Shown here: one piece after another, positions 8,436 through 16,316 of the stretch | Layout of the letters: each line of letters begins with the position of its first letter | Position numbering within the stretch: position 1 is the first letter of the stretch | Origin: Taibaiella sp965229095 | GTDB lineage: Bacteria; Bacteroidota; Bacteroidia; Chitinophagales; Chitinophagaceae | NCBI GenBank assembly: GCA_965229095.1 | Contig: OZ245855.1 | Span: forward strand, 4,526,001-4,590,000 | Direction: 5' to 3' | DNA length: 64,000 nucleotides | Position numbers and translations under genes: made by a program | Notes under the pieces: generated by a model | Seen by the model: only the letters and a program-made list of their open reading frames with translations | Databases searched by the model: none | What the model was told of the DNA's origin: nothing

Positions 8436-9776
8436 ATGTTACGCGTAGAAGCTGGTAAAACGATCAGGCTGGCTTTGCCTATTATATTTGGTGAGCTGGC
8501 GCAAATGGCTTTGCACATTATTGACAGTGCCATGGTAGGTGCTGTAGGCTATAAACAACTGGCGGCGGCAGCCCTGGTAATGAGCGTGCTGAACATCCCC
8601 TTCGTAGTGGGAATAGGCATTACTATTGCCGTATCCCAGATGGTATCGATGGCGCATGGCCGCAGGGACGGTCAGCAGGTATCGCATTACCTGTTCAATG
8701 GCTTCTGGCTTTGCGCTGTTTCTGCGTTTATCATATCCCTGGGACTGGAGCTGGGAAAAGGCATATTGTTCCACCTGGGGCAAGACCATGAGGTGGCTAC
8801 GCTTGCCGTGCCCTTTATGCAACTGATGGGCTGGTCGGTGATACCGATGATCCTGTTCATGGCCTTAAAGCAATTTGCCGATGGCCTGGAATTTACCCGC
8901 ACGGCTATGGTGTTGTCGGTGGTGGCCTTGCCGGTGAACGTATTCATCAACTGGCTACTGATCTTCGGCAACTGGGGCGCGCCGCGCCTGGAGCTGGTTG
9001 GGGCCGGTTGGGGTACGCTGATCACACGTACACTTATTTTCCTGGCGATGGGTGTGGTTATTTATACGCATAAGACATTCCGGCGCTATGTAGCGGTACG
9101 GAGCAGTCAATGGAAAATAAAGCTGAAGACCATCCGGGAGCTGCTGCATATCGGTATTCCCAGCAGTTTGCAGATCGGTATGGAAGCCGGCGCTTTTGCC
9201 GTATCCGGTATCCTGATCGGAACTATCAACCCGGTATCGCAGGCAGCGCACCAGATTGCGCTGATCTGCGCCTCCTTTACCTTTATGGCCTCCATGGGGC
9301 TGGCCCAGGGCGGTTCTATCCGTGCCAGCAATGCTTTTGGCCGTAAAAACTGGACCAATATTTCCGACATCGGCAAGAGCACTTTGATCGTAGCCCTGAT
9401 CTATGGCATTTGTTGTGCCATTGGCTTCGTGCTGCTGCGGGATATACTGCCCAAAGGCTTTAACGAGGATGTAAGGGTAGTGGTTATGGCGGCGCACCTG
9501 TTGCTGTTTGCCGCTATCTTCCAGATATCCGATAGTACCCAGGCTATTGCGGCCGGGCTGCTGAGGGGTATTAAAGATGTAAAAACGCCTACTGTGCTGA
9601 TCGCGATCGCTTATTGGGTGGTAGGGCTGCCCGTGGGCTGCCTGCTGGCCTTTACCTTTGATATGGGGGCCACTGGTATCTGGCTCGGATTCATCACCGG
9701 TTTAACTTTATCGGCCGTGTTCCTTTCCATACGTTTCCTCAAAATGACGGGGAAAGCGATCCGTGAGGGTCAATAA
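8436..9776 (+). CDS. MATE family multidrug/cation exporter
   Basis: A 446-residue inner-membrane antiporter with about 12 hydrophobic segments, in two similar halves starting near residues 10 and 230. MATE family features include the N-terminal LALPIIFGELAQMALHIIDSAM-type opening (read in two parts) and HQIALICASFTFMASMGLAQ in the second half. It would export cationic compounds using Na+ or H+. Transcribed alone, it ends before a strong bidirectional hairpin. Confidence 0.9.
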   Translation: MLRVEAGKTIRLALPIIFGELAQMALHIIDSAMVGAVGYKQLAAAALVMSVLNIPFVVGIGITIAVSQMVSMAHGRRDGQQVSHYLFNGFWLCAVSAFIISLGLELGKGILFHLGQDHEVATLAVPFMQLMGWSVIPMILFMALKQFADGLEFTRTAMVLSVVALPVNVFINWLLIFGNWGAPRLELVGAGWGTLITRTLIFLAMGVVIYTHKTFRRYVAVRSSQWKIKLKTIRELLHIGIPSSLQIGMEAGAFAVSGILIGTINPVSQAAHQIALICASFTFMASMGLAQGGSIRASNAFGRKNWTNISDIGKSTLIVALIYGICCAIGFVLLRDILPKGFNEDVRVVVMAAHLLLFAAIFQISDSTQAIAAGLLRGIKDVKTPTVLIAIAYWVVGLPVGCLLAFTFDMGATGIWLGFITGLTLSAVFLSIRFLKMTGKAIREGQ

Positions 9777-9818
9777 AAAGAAGCAGGCCGGGTTTTCAAA
9801 ACCCGGCCTGCTTCTTTT
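9777..9818. terminator. Bidirectional terminator, MATE gene / serine hydrolase gene
   Basis: A 20-bp perfect stem (9777-9796 with 9799-9818) with an A/T tail on each side, between two convergent genes. Confidence 0.9.
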
Positions 9819-9834
9819 ATACCTTTTCGACAAA

Positions 9835-11160
9835 TTACTCCTTACTGAAAATATAGCTGGCCCCTCCTTGCTTTAAGGTGAATTCCTTTTGCTGTGGACG
9901 GAATTCCATCTCAATCCCTGCTGCATCAAACTTAAACTGGTCCGTTGCTACGGCCTCCAGAGGGAAAGCGCCCTGGCCGGTGGCTTGCGCCATTAGGGTG
10001 GTGTTATCCTTGCTGATGGTTATTTTCAAAGGCATTTGTTTGCTGGCATATACTCCGGTGTATTGGTCCAGTTGCGCCGCAGTAAGGGCCAGGGTGGTAA
10101 ACGAGGGAATAGCATAATCTTTATTGTAGTATATGCTCAATACCCCAATCATAATATCGTTGACGGGATAGTTCTGGCCATTGGAGCAATAAGCGACGGC
10201 GAGCTTGTCGTTGGGAAAATAGCCCAGCATGGAACTAAAGCCATCGATACCGCCGTTATGCCCATAAGCCTTTTTTTCATAAAAGGGAATTTCAAACATA
10301 CCCATGCCATAGCCGTCCTGTATGGTTTTCATGTGCTCCAGGCTGGCTTGGGAGATAAGCTTGCCTGCAAACAGGGCATCGATAAATTTATCCAGATCGG
10401 AAGGAGTGGATACTATCGCTCCTGCTCCATGCGGAATGCTCATATCCGTCTCGGGCATCAGCTGCCAGCCATTCAGGTAGCTATAGGAGCGGCTTTCTTT
10501 TTTAGCAGCATCAGCCTTGCTGCCGTAGTAGGTGTTTTTCAGACCGGCTTTAGCCACGATCCTTTCCTGTAAGAGGGCCGCATAGGATTTCTTCGCTATT
10601 TTCTCTGCGATATACCCCAGTAGTACAAAGTTGGAATTGCTGTAAGCTGCTTTGCTGCCGGGTTCGAAATCGGAACCGCCTTTTGCTATAATATCCAGCA
10701 TTTCCTTTTGCGACCGGGCTTGCTCCATATAGCTGGTATAGCTATCATCGTCGGTAAAATTGTGCAGGCCGCTGCGGTGGCTCAGCAAATGCCCGATCGT
10801 GATCTTTTGGGCATTGGGCAGTTGCGGGTAAAACTGATCCAGTGTAGCGTTAAGCGATAGCTTTTTTTCTTCCACCATCTGGAAAATGATGGTAGCGGTA
10901 AACATCTTGGTGATGGAGCCTATCCTGTATTTGGTGCCGGCATCTGCCTGTTGCTGGTCCAGGACACTGTAACCGATGCTGCGGCTATAAACTTCTTTGC
11001 CGTCTTTGTGGATACAGATGCTGCCCATGGCTTTGTGGTTCTGGTCCAGGGCCTGGAAGAGGCTGTCCATTTTGGCTTTGTTGAATGTTTGCGCCAGGGT
11101 AGTGCCAGTGCCGAGGCTGAGCGCCGCAAGAAGAGTAAGGGTATATTTATTGGTTTGCAT
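9835..11160 (-). CDS. Class C beta-lactamase-related serine hydrolase
   Basis: A 441-residue secreted serine hydrolase of the AmpC/DD-peptidase fold. Signal peptide about 1-23. The catalytic SxxK is S82-I-T-K85, the second motif YxN is Y173-S-N175, and a third-motif equivalent HNGG follows near residue 310. A C-terminal lipocalin-like extension (about 350-441) is typical of the beta-lactamase-related group. Substrate unknown; these proteins are often peptidases or esterases rather than antibiotic-resistance enzymes. A TAAATTTG box lies only 4 nt before the ATG, so the message may be leaderless. Confidence 0.88.
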   Translation of the reverse strand: MQTNKYTLTLLAALSLGTGTTLAQTFNKAKMDSLFQALDQNHKAMGSICIHKDGKEVYSRSIGYSVLDQQQADAGTKYRIGSITKMFTATIIFQMVEEKKLSLNATLDQFYPQLPNAQKITIGHLLSHRSGLHNFTDDDSYTSYMEQARSQKEMLDIIAKGGSDFEPGSKAAYSNSNFVLLGYIAEKIAKKSYAALLQERIVAKAGLKNTYYGSKADAAKKESRSYSYLNGWQLMPETDMSIPHGAGAIVSTPSDLDKFIDALFAGKLISQASLEHMKTIQDGYGMGMFEIPFYEKKAYGHNGGIDGFSSMLGYFPNDKLAVAYCSNGQNYPVNDIMIGVLSIYYNKDYAIPSFTTLALTAAQLDQYTGVYASKQMPLKITISKDNTTLMAQATGQGAFPLEAVATDQFKFDAAGIEMEFRPQQKEFTLKQGGASYIFSKE

Positions 11161-11164
11161 CTCA

Positions 11165-11172
11165 CAAATTTA
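11165..11172 (-). promoter_or_regulatory. -7 promoter box for serine hydrolase
   Basis: TAAATTTG on the minus strand, 4 nt before the start codon. Confidence 0.6.
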
Positions 11173-11276
11173 GAAAACATTATCGAAGGTTGCCAGAGGG
11201 TATGCTCTGCTATTTCATGCAGTTACCCCCGATCTTCCTTTTGCCGGATATTAACATGCAATCAAAAGATAATCCC

Positions 11277-11284
11277 TACCTTTG
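11277..11284 (+). promoter_or_regulatory. -7 promoter box for the metal operon
   Basis: TACCTTTG, 9 nt before the ATG at 11294. It excludes the alternative TTG start at 11282, which lies inside the box. Confidence 0.65.
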
Positions 11285-11293
11285 TCCCGATCT

Positions 11294-11722
11294 ATGAAGA
11301 AATTTATTGCTATACCCTTATTGGTCCTGTATCTCGTAGCCGTATCCGGCACGATGGTGCAGCTCCATTTTTGCGGCAGCAAACTCTCTTCCTGGAAAGT
11401 AAATGAGCAAAAGGCTTCCTGCTGCTGTGGTACTGCTGCTGCGCCATTAACGGCCAAAGGCAAGACAAGTTTATGCGAAGACAATTGCTGCAGCGATAAA
11501 GTCATTACCCTTAAGATAGACCAGGACCAGAATACGGCCCACGGTATCTGGCTGCAGTTTGCATCCCTGCATGTAGCGGCTTTACCCACTTATACCATGC
11601 TGACCAGTGTGGCCATACCTGCCACGGCAAAAGAGCCTGCCTACCGGGCCAATGCACCACCCGGTCTGTGGCAAGGTATTCCCCTGTATAAATTACACTC
11701 GCGTTTCACTTATTATGGTTAA
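11294..11722 (+). CDS. HYC_CC_PP family metal-associated protein
   Basis: A 142-residue exported protein of the Bacteroidota family named for its His-x-Cys, Cys-Cys and Pro-Pro motifs. Here they are H25-F-C27, a C43-C44-C45 run, C61 and C65-C66, and P122-P123. A hydrophobic signal segment covers about residues 4-20. The clustered Cys suggests binding of a soft metal such as Cu(I). It is the first gene of an operon with an HMA-domain protein and a TonB receptor, the context in which this family usually occurs. The metal is inferred, not shown. Confidence 0.8.
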   Translation: MKKFIAIPLLVLYLVAVSGTMVQLHFCGSKLSSWKVNEQKASCCCGTAAAPLTAKGKTSLCEDNCCSDKVITLKIDQDQNTAHGIWLQFASLHVAALPTYTMLTSVAIPATAKEPAYRANAPPGLWQGIPLYKLHSRFTYYG

Positions 11723-11837
11723 ATGCGATATGCATTTGCACGTCAAATGCATATCATGAATTGTTGATCCCCTGCGGCTCCTGCTGCCGGGATCAGGATT
11801 TGAAATTCCCTTTTTTAATCATAATAAAAACTATAAA

Positions 11838-12191
11838 ATGAAACGTATTACCGGCATTATTGCCCTCCTCCTCTGCTCCATAGGCTTTGCTTTTGCCCAG
11901 GATAAAAAAGATATCGCCACCGAAAAAGTAAAAGTGAGCGGTAACTGTAATCAATGTAAAAAACGCATTGAGAATGCAGCTTATATCGATGGCGTAAAAC
12001 GCGCCGAATGGGACAAATCTACCAAAATACTTACGGTTACTTACCGTCCTTCCAAAACTTCCCTGCAAAAAATCGAGGAGCATATCGCCCATGCCGGCCA
12101 CGATGCCGGCGATGTGAAAGCGCCCGAAGAAGATTACAAAAAATTACCGGAATGCTGCGCTTATAAAGAAGAAGGGGCTGCCGAGCACTAG
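11838..12191 (+). CDS. Exported heavy-metal-associated (HMA) domain protein
   Basis: A 117-residue protein with a signal peptide (about 1-20, ending FAFAQ) and a single HMA ferredoxin-like fold (about 27-92). The metal site is C37-N-Q-C40 in the GNCNQCKKRIENA context, i.e. CxxC as in copper chaperones. A short tail holds a further CC pair (PECCAY). It would carry a metal ion in the periplasm between the HYC_CC_PP protein and the TonB receptor whose gene starts 6 bp later. Confidence 0.88.
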   Translation: MKRITGIIALLLCSIGFAFAQDKKDIATEKVKVSGNCNQCKKRIENAAYIDGVKRAEWDKSTKILTVTYRPSKTSLQKIEEHIAHAGHDAGDVKAPEEDYKKLPECCAYKEEGAAEH

Positions 12192-12197
12192 TAGCAT

Positions 12198-14483
12198 ATG
12201 GGAAAAAGAAACAATCATTATGTAAGGCATACGGTGTTATGCCGCGCATTCGTTTATCTTATCCCTGCTACCCTGTTTGTAACGCAAGGGGCATCGGCGC
12301 AGGATGCCCCACTCAGACAAGTAACGGGAACGATTTACGACGATCAGAAAGAACCTTTACCGGGCGCCTCCGTCCGCTCGCTGCATACCGCTCATGGTAC
12401 GGTAGCCGATGCCGATGGCCAGTTCAGCCTGGAGCTACCCGATAGTGTAAGCCAATTGGTATTAAGCTATGTGGGTTTTGAGAACGATACGCTTGCCGTA
12501 AGCGATGTCGTGGCCAAAGGCACGATACAGCTCAGACCTGCGAGGGAACTGAACGAGGTGACGGTGGAAAGCCGCAAAAAAAGCACGGAGATCAATATGC
12601 TGGGCTCGGTCAAATTTGAAAAAATAGGTACCCGGGAACTCATGAAAGCTGCTTGCTGCAACCTCAGCGAAAGCTTTGAGACTACACCATCGGTGGATGT
12701 AGGTTTCACGGATGCCGTAAGCGGCTATAAGCAGATCCAGATGCTGGGGCTGGCCGGTAGTTATACTTCTTTTACCCGGGAGAATGTGCCGGACATAAGA
12801 GGTCTGGCGGCTATTTCCGGTCTTACCTTTACACCGGGCGCCTGGGTGGAGAGCATGCAATTGAGTAAAGGCGCGGGCAGCGTAGTGAATGGCTATGAAG
12901 GTACCGCCGGGCAGATCAACGTGGAATGGCGTAAGCCTTTTGCCGAGAATGAGCCTAAGCTTTACCTGAATGGCTATCAGAACTCGCAGGGCCGTAGTGA
13001 AGGCAACCTCGTATGGGGTCACCGGCTGAGCGAAAGCCTGAGCACCAACCTGCTGCTGCATGGCCGCAGCGACTGGGCCAAGGTGGACCAGAACGGCGAT
13101 GGTTTCCTGGATCAGCCGCTGGGCCAGACTTTCGTAGGCTCCAACCGTTGGTTCTACTTCGATAAGTCGGGATTCGAAATACAGGGCGGTGTCAAAGGTG
13201 TGTACCTGGATAATACCGGTGGCCAGAAAAGCTATAAGGAAGGTACGGAGCAGGTAGCCGGCAATCCCTGGGGCTATCAGCAACAGGTGAGGCGTATCGA
13301 GGGCTGGGCCAAGATCGGGAAGGTGTTCCGGGAAAAATCCTGGAAGAGCATGGGGCTGCAGTTGTCCGGTGTGTACCACGACCAGGAAAGCCGCTATGGC
13401 AGCCGTGGTTACGATGCCCGGCAGCAGAGCTTTTATGCCAATTATATTTACCAGACGATCATCGACAACACGAACCATATCATAAAGGGCGGCGCCAGCT
13501 TTATGGCCGATCATTATGACGAAACCTTTTCGGGCATGCCTTACAAGCGTACCGAATATGTACCCGGAGCTTTCGTGGAGTACAGTTATACCTATCTTAC
13601 GCGTTTTAGCTTTGTGGCCGGTTTAAGGGCCGATTATCATAACCTGTTCGGCGCTTTCGTTACACCCCGTTTGCATGTACGGTATGCTGTTGCCGACAAT
13701 AGCGTGTTCCGTGCTTCGGTAGGCCGGGCGCAGCGTACGGCGGATATCTTTGCCGAAAACCTGGGCTACCTGGCCAGCAGCCGCATTTACCAGGTGCAGG
13801 GTACGGAAAAGGATAAGCCTTATGGCCTTAGCCCCGAAATAGCCTGGAATATGGGACTGAATTTTACACAAAAATTTATGCTGAACTACCGGGACGGCGC
13901 CTTTAGTGCGGACTATTACTATACTGATTTTACCAACCAGGTGGTGGTGGATATCGAAAAGCCCGGCGCCGTAAGTTTTTATAACCTGAACGGAAAGTCC
14001 TTTGCGCATAGTTTTCAGGCGCAATTGGATTATGAGCCTGTACGCAAGCTGGATGTAAGGCTGGCCTACCGCTATTATAATGTACAAAATACTTACGATG
14101 GCGAACAGAAGCTGAAACCCCTGGTAGCCGCACATCGTGCCTTTGCCAATATCGGTTATGAAACAGGGAACAACTGGAAGCTGGATTATACCGTGCAATG
14201 GATAGGACCCAAGCGCCTGCCTTCCCGTTTCTCCGACCATCATGTTACCTTGCCCGAAGGAGATTCTCCTTCATTTGTGCAAATGAATGCACAGATCAGC
14301 AAGAGCTGGAAAGAGGGCGATATTGAAGTATATCTTGGCGGCGAAAACCTGACCAATTATATGCAGCATGACCTGATTACCGGTACCGAAAATCCCTTCG
14401 GCCACAACTTCGACGGTTCCCTGATCTGGGGGCCGGGGATGGGTCGCAGTGTGTATGTAGGGTTCCGGTATAAGCTCAAGTAA
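12198..14483 (+). CDS. TonB-dependent receptor, probably metal-related
   Basis: A 761-residue outer-membrane receptor. A long signal region (about 1-35, ending GASAQ) is followed by a carboxypeptidase-regulatory-like domain (about 40-115), a plug (about 140-250, with KGAGSVVNGYEGTAGQINVEW) and a 22-strand-type barrel ending in VYVGFRYKLK. The plug carries an unusual CC pair in KAACCNLSESFET, a feature often seen in receptors that sit in HYC_CC_PP/HMA operons. Starting 6 bp after the HMA gene and ending before a strong hairpin, it is the last gene of the operon. Copper or another soft metal is the inferred substrate. Confidence 0.87.
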   Translation: MGKRNNHYVRHTVLCRAFVYLIPATLFVTQGASAQDAPLRQVTGTIYDDQKEPLPGASVRSLHTAHGTVADADGQFSLELPDSVSQLVLSYVGFENDTLAVSDVVAKGTIQLRPARELNEVTVESRKKSTEINMLGSVKFEKIGTRELMKAACCNLSESFETTPSVDVGFTDAVSGYKQIQMLGLAGSYTSFTRENVPDIRGLAAISGLTFTPGAWVESMQLSKGAGSVVNGYEGTAGQINVEWRKPFAENEPKLYLNGYQNSQGRSEGNLVWGHRLSESLSTNLLLHGRSDWAKVDQNGDGFLDQPLGQTFVGSNRWFYFDKSGFEIQGGVKGVYLDNTGGQKSYKEGTEQVAGNPWGYQQQVRRIEGWAKIGKVFREKSWKSMGLQLSGVYHDQESRYGSRGYDARQQSFYANYIYQTIIDNTNHIIKGGASFMADHYDETFSGMPYKRTEYVPGAFVEYSYTYLTRFSFVAGLRADYHNLFGAFVTPRLHVRYAVADNSVFRASVGRAQRTADIFAENLGYLASSRIYQVQGTEKDKPYGLSPEIAWNMGLNFTQKFMLNYRDGAFSADYYYTDFTNQVVVDIEKPGAVSFYNLNGKSFAHSFQAQLDYEPVRKLDVRLAYRYYNVQNTYDGEQKLKPLVAAHRAFANIGYETGNNWKLDYTVQWIGPKRLPSRFSDHHVTLPEGDSPSFVQMNAQISKSWKEGDIEVYLGGENLTNYMQHDLITGTENPFGHNFDGSLIWGPGMGRSVYVGFRYKLK

Positions 14484-14484
14484 G

Positions 14485-14514
14485 CATTAGGGCGGCAATA
14501 TTGCCGCCCTAATG
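14485..14514 (+). terminator. Hairpin after the metal operon
   Basis: Perfect 14-bp stem (14485-14498 with 14501-14514) just after the receptor stop. The T tract is weak. Confidence 0.7.
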
Positions 14515-14596
14515 TTATACCATTGTAAAACATCCTTTTTTATGTAATTTTTATCCCTTTGGGGAGTCTAATAATTACTTTTTAAAATGATGTTTT

Positions 14597-14977
14597 ATGA
14601 AAAGGTCAGTGTTAGTATTGCTTTTGATAGCAATCGTTTCGAGCGCCTCAGCCAGAGGACATTTTCGCAGAGGCTTTGATCGTGGCCTGGGTCACAGGCC
14701 CGCAGTCGTTGTAAGGGGCGGATTTTACAGCCCCTGGTATGCACCCTACGGATTTTACTAAAACTATCCCTTCTATACGTATAGCAACCCGGCGGCCCCT
14801 CCCTCACAGTTGGATATACAGGTAGCGCAGATCAAGAACAATTATGCCAATAAGATCAGTTCCGTAAAGCTGGACAACAGCCTTAACGGACCGGAAAAAA
14901 GAGCAGAGATAAGAGCATTGAAGAGGGATCGCAACCTGGACCTGATGCAGGCCAAAAAGGATTATTATAAATCTTAG
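14597..14977 (+). pseudogene. Small secreted protein interrupted by an in-frame TAA
   Basis: ATG at 14597 opens a frame with a signal peptide (MKRSVLVLLLIAIVSSASA) and an Arg/Gly/Tyr-rich stretch that stops at TAA 14759-14761 after 54 codons. The same frame then continues without interruption for 72 codons to TAG at 14975. The continuation is convincingly coding: Tyr-rich around the stop (YGFY-stop-NYPFYTY), then a Lys/Arg/Asp-rich helix (QVAQIKNNYANKISSVK...LKRDRNLDLMQAKKDYY). One base change from TAC or TAT would explain it. It could be a real nonsense mutation, a sequence error or, less likely, readthrough. Function unknown. It ends before a terminator. Confidence 0.8.
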
Positions 14978-15019
14978 GGGTGTGTGGGTATATCGCTTTC
15001 AAAAAGCGGTATAACAAAG

Positions 15020-15045
15020 AAAGACGCTGTATCTACAGCGTCTTT
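15020..15045. terminator. Bidirectional terminator before nusG end
   Basis: Perfect 12-bp stem (15020-15031 with 15034-15045) between the interrupted gene (plus) and nusG (minus). Confidence 0.8.
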
Positions 15046-15066
15046 CCTTTATTGAAGATGTTTTGA

Positions 15067-15642
15067 TTAAGCTATTTTTTCTACCTGGGAGTAATTCAGC
15101 TCTACCGGGGTTGCACGGCCAAAGATCTTTACAACGATCTTCAGTTTTTTCTTCTCTTCGTTTACTTCTTCGATGCTGCCATTGAAGTCGTTGAACGGTC
15201 CATCGATGATCTTAATGGTTTCGCCAACGATATAAGGTTCTGCATAACCGATACCTTGTTCCGATACTTCGTCCAGCTTACCGAACATTTTGTTCACTTC
15301 GCTTTTACGCAGGGCTATCGGGTGTTCTTTACCCAGGAAGTGAATTACACTGGTTACACCGGTAATGCCCTGGATCATGGTATCGTTCAGTTTACCTTCT
15401 ACTGCTTCCAGCATGATATAGCCAGGAAACAGGGTTTTTTCACGCAGCACCTTTTTACCATTCAACACTTTAAACACCTTTTCTACGGGGCAAAGGATCT
15501 GAAGGATGGCATTTCCCCAGCCGTTGATCTTTACCTCTTTGTCCAGGTGTTCTTTTACTTTTCTTTCTTTTCCGCTCACAATGCGAAGCACGTACCATTT
15601 GGTTTCCTGCTCAGCAGTAGGTTGCGTAATGTTTTCACTCAT
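15067..15642 (-). CDS. nusG: Transcription termination/antitermination factor NusG
   Basis: A 191-residue NusG that binds RNA polymerase and Rho or ribosomal S10, controlling pausing and termination. The NGN domain covers about residues 15-125 (WYVLRIVSGKERKVKEHL; FPGYIMLEA). The C-terminal KOW domain covers about 135-190 (GETIKIIDGPFNDFNGSIEEV). It lies 45 bp after secE, as in most bacteria. Unusually, no rplK-rplA genes follow: a terminator and unrelated genes come next. Confidence 0.97.
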   Translation of the reverse strand: MSENITQPTAEQETKWYVLRIVSGKERKVKEHLDKEVKINGWGNAILQILCPVEKVFKVLNGKKVLREKTLFPGYIMLEAVEGKLNDTMIQGITGVTSVIHFLGKEHPIALRKSEVNKMFGKLDEVSEQGIGYAEPYIVGETIKIIDGPFNDFNGSIEEVNEEKKKLKIVVKIFGRATPVELNYSQVEKIA

Positions 15643-15687
15643 TTTTGTATTAATTTCTTTAGTTCAAAAGGTTTGAACCTGTTCAGG

Positions 15688-15888
15688 TTACTTACCGGCC
15701 ATATTATAGATCACATCCTTCAACACAAATTTTGAAGCTGCATCCATACCCAATACCATAAGGGTAATGATAGCGAGGGAAACCAAAACGATCAGGGTTG
15801 TTTGTTGTAACTCGTTCCAGGAAGGCCAGCTAACTTTGTGTATCAGCTCATCATACGATTCCTGGATGTACGTTCCGAATTTGCTCAT
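15688..15888 (-). CDS. secE: Preprotein translocase subunit SecE
   Basis: A 66-residue single-span SecE, the small stabilising subunit of the SecYEG channel. The amphipathic motif ESYDELIHKVSWPSWNEL (about 10-27) precedes one membrane helix (about 32-50). The length matches minimal SecE proteins. It lies between tRNA-Trp and nusG on one transcript. Confidence 0.95.
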   Translation of the reverse strand: MSKFGTYIQESYDELIHKVSWPSWNELQQTTLIVLVSLAIITLMVLGMDAASKFVLKDVIYNMAGK

Positions 15889-15962
15889 ATAGAATATTGT
15901 AAATTAAAAATGCAAAAATCAAATTTATAAATTAAAATCAATTTTTGCATTAAAAAAATCAG

Positions 15963-16033
15963 CACGGGCACTAGGATTCGAACCCAGATCAAAGGTTTTG
16001 GAGACCCGTATGCTACCGTTGCACCATGCCCGT
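15963..16033 (-). tRNA. tRNA-Trp (CCA anticodon)
   Basis: A 71-nt cloverleaf on the minus strand. It has a 7-bp acceptor stem (ACGGGCA with TGCCCGT), a GTGC/GCAT D-stem with GGTA in the loop, an anticodon loop CTCCAAA with CCA, and the T-arm GGTTCGAATCC. The discriminator base is G. The 3' CCA end is not encoded. It sits directly upstream of secE-nusG, a conserved arrangement. Confidence 0.95.
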
Positions 16034-16096
16034 GTATAAAAAAGAACTCAAAACAAAAAGCCAAAAGAAATCCTTTTGACTTTTGCAATTGGTTCG

Positions 16097-16104
16097 CAAA
16101 GATA
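16097..16104 (-). promoter_or_regulatory. -7 promoter box for tRNA-Trp-secE-nusG
   Basis: TATCTTTG on the minus strand, 64 nt before the 5' end of the mature tRNA. Confidence 0.55.
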
Positions 16105-16224
16105 AGGAACCTTTTGATTTTGAACAAAATTTTTCAGGGAAAAATTAAGGAGTGCCGGATTGTCTGTTCTAGGAGTGATGACAAATCTCAACGGAAAGGG
16201 GTTATAATCATCTATTTTGCGATT

Positions 16225-16232
16225 TACCTTTG
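16225..16232 (+). promoter_or_regulatory. -7 promoter box for odhB
   Basis: TACCTTTG on the plus strand, giving a leader of about 80 nt before the ATG at 16317. Confidence 0.55.
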
Positions 16233-16316
16233 CGAAGTGAATGGTGTTTCCTAATTTAGCAGCCCAATAGGAAAAACCTTCAGATACAACAATTAGCTAA
16301 TCATATTTTTCATTCC

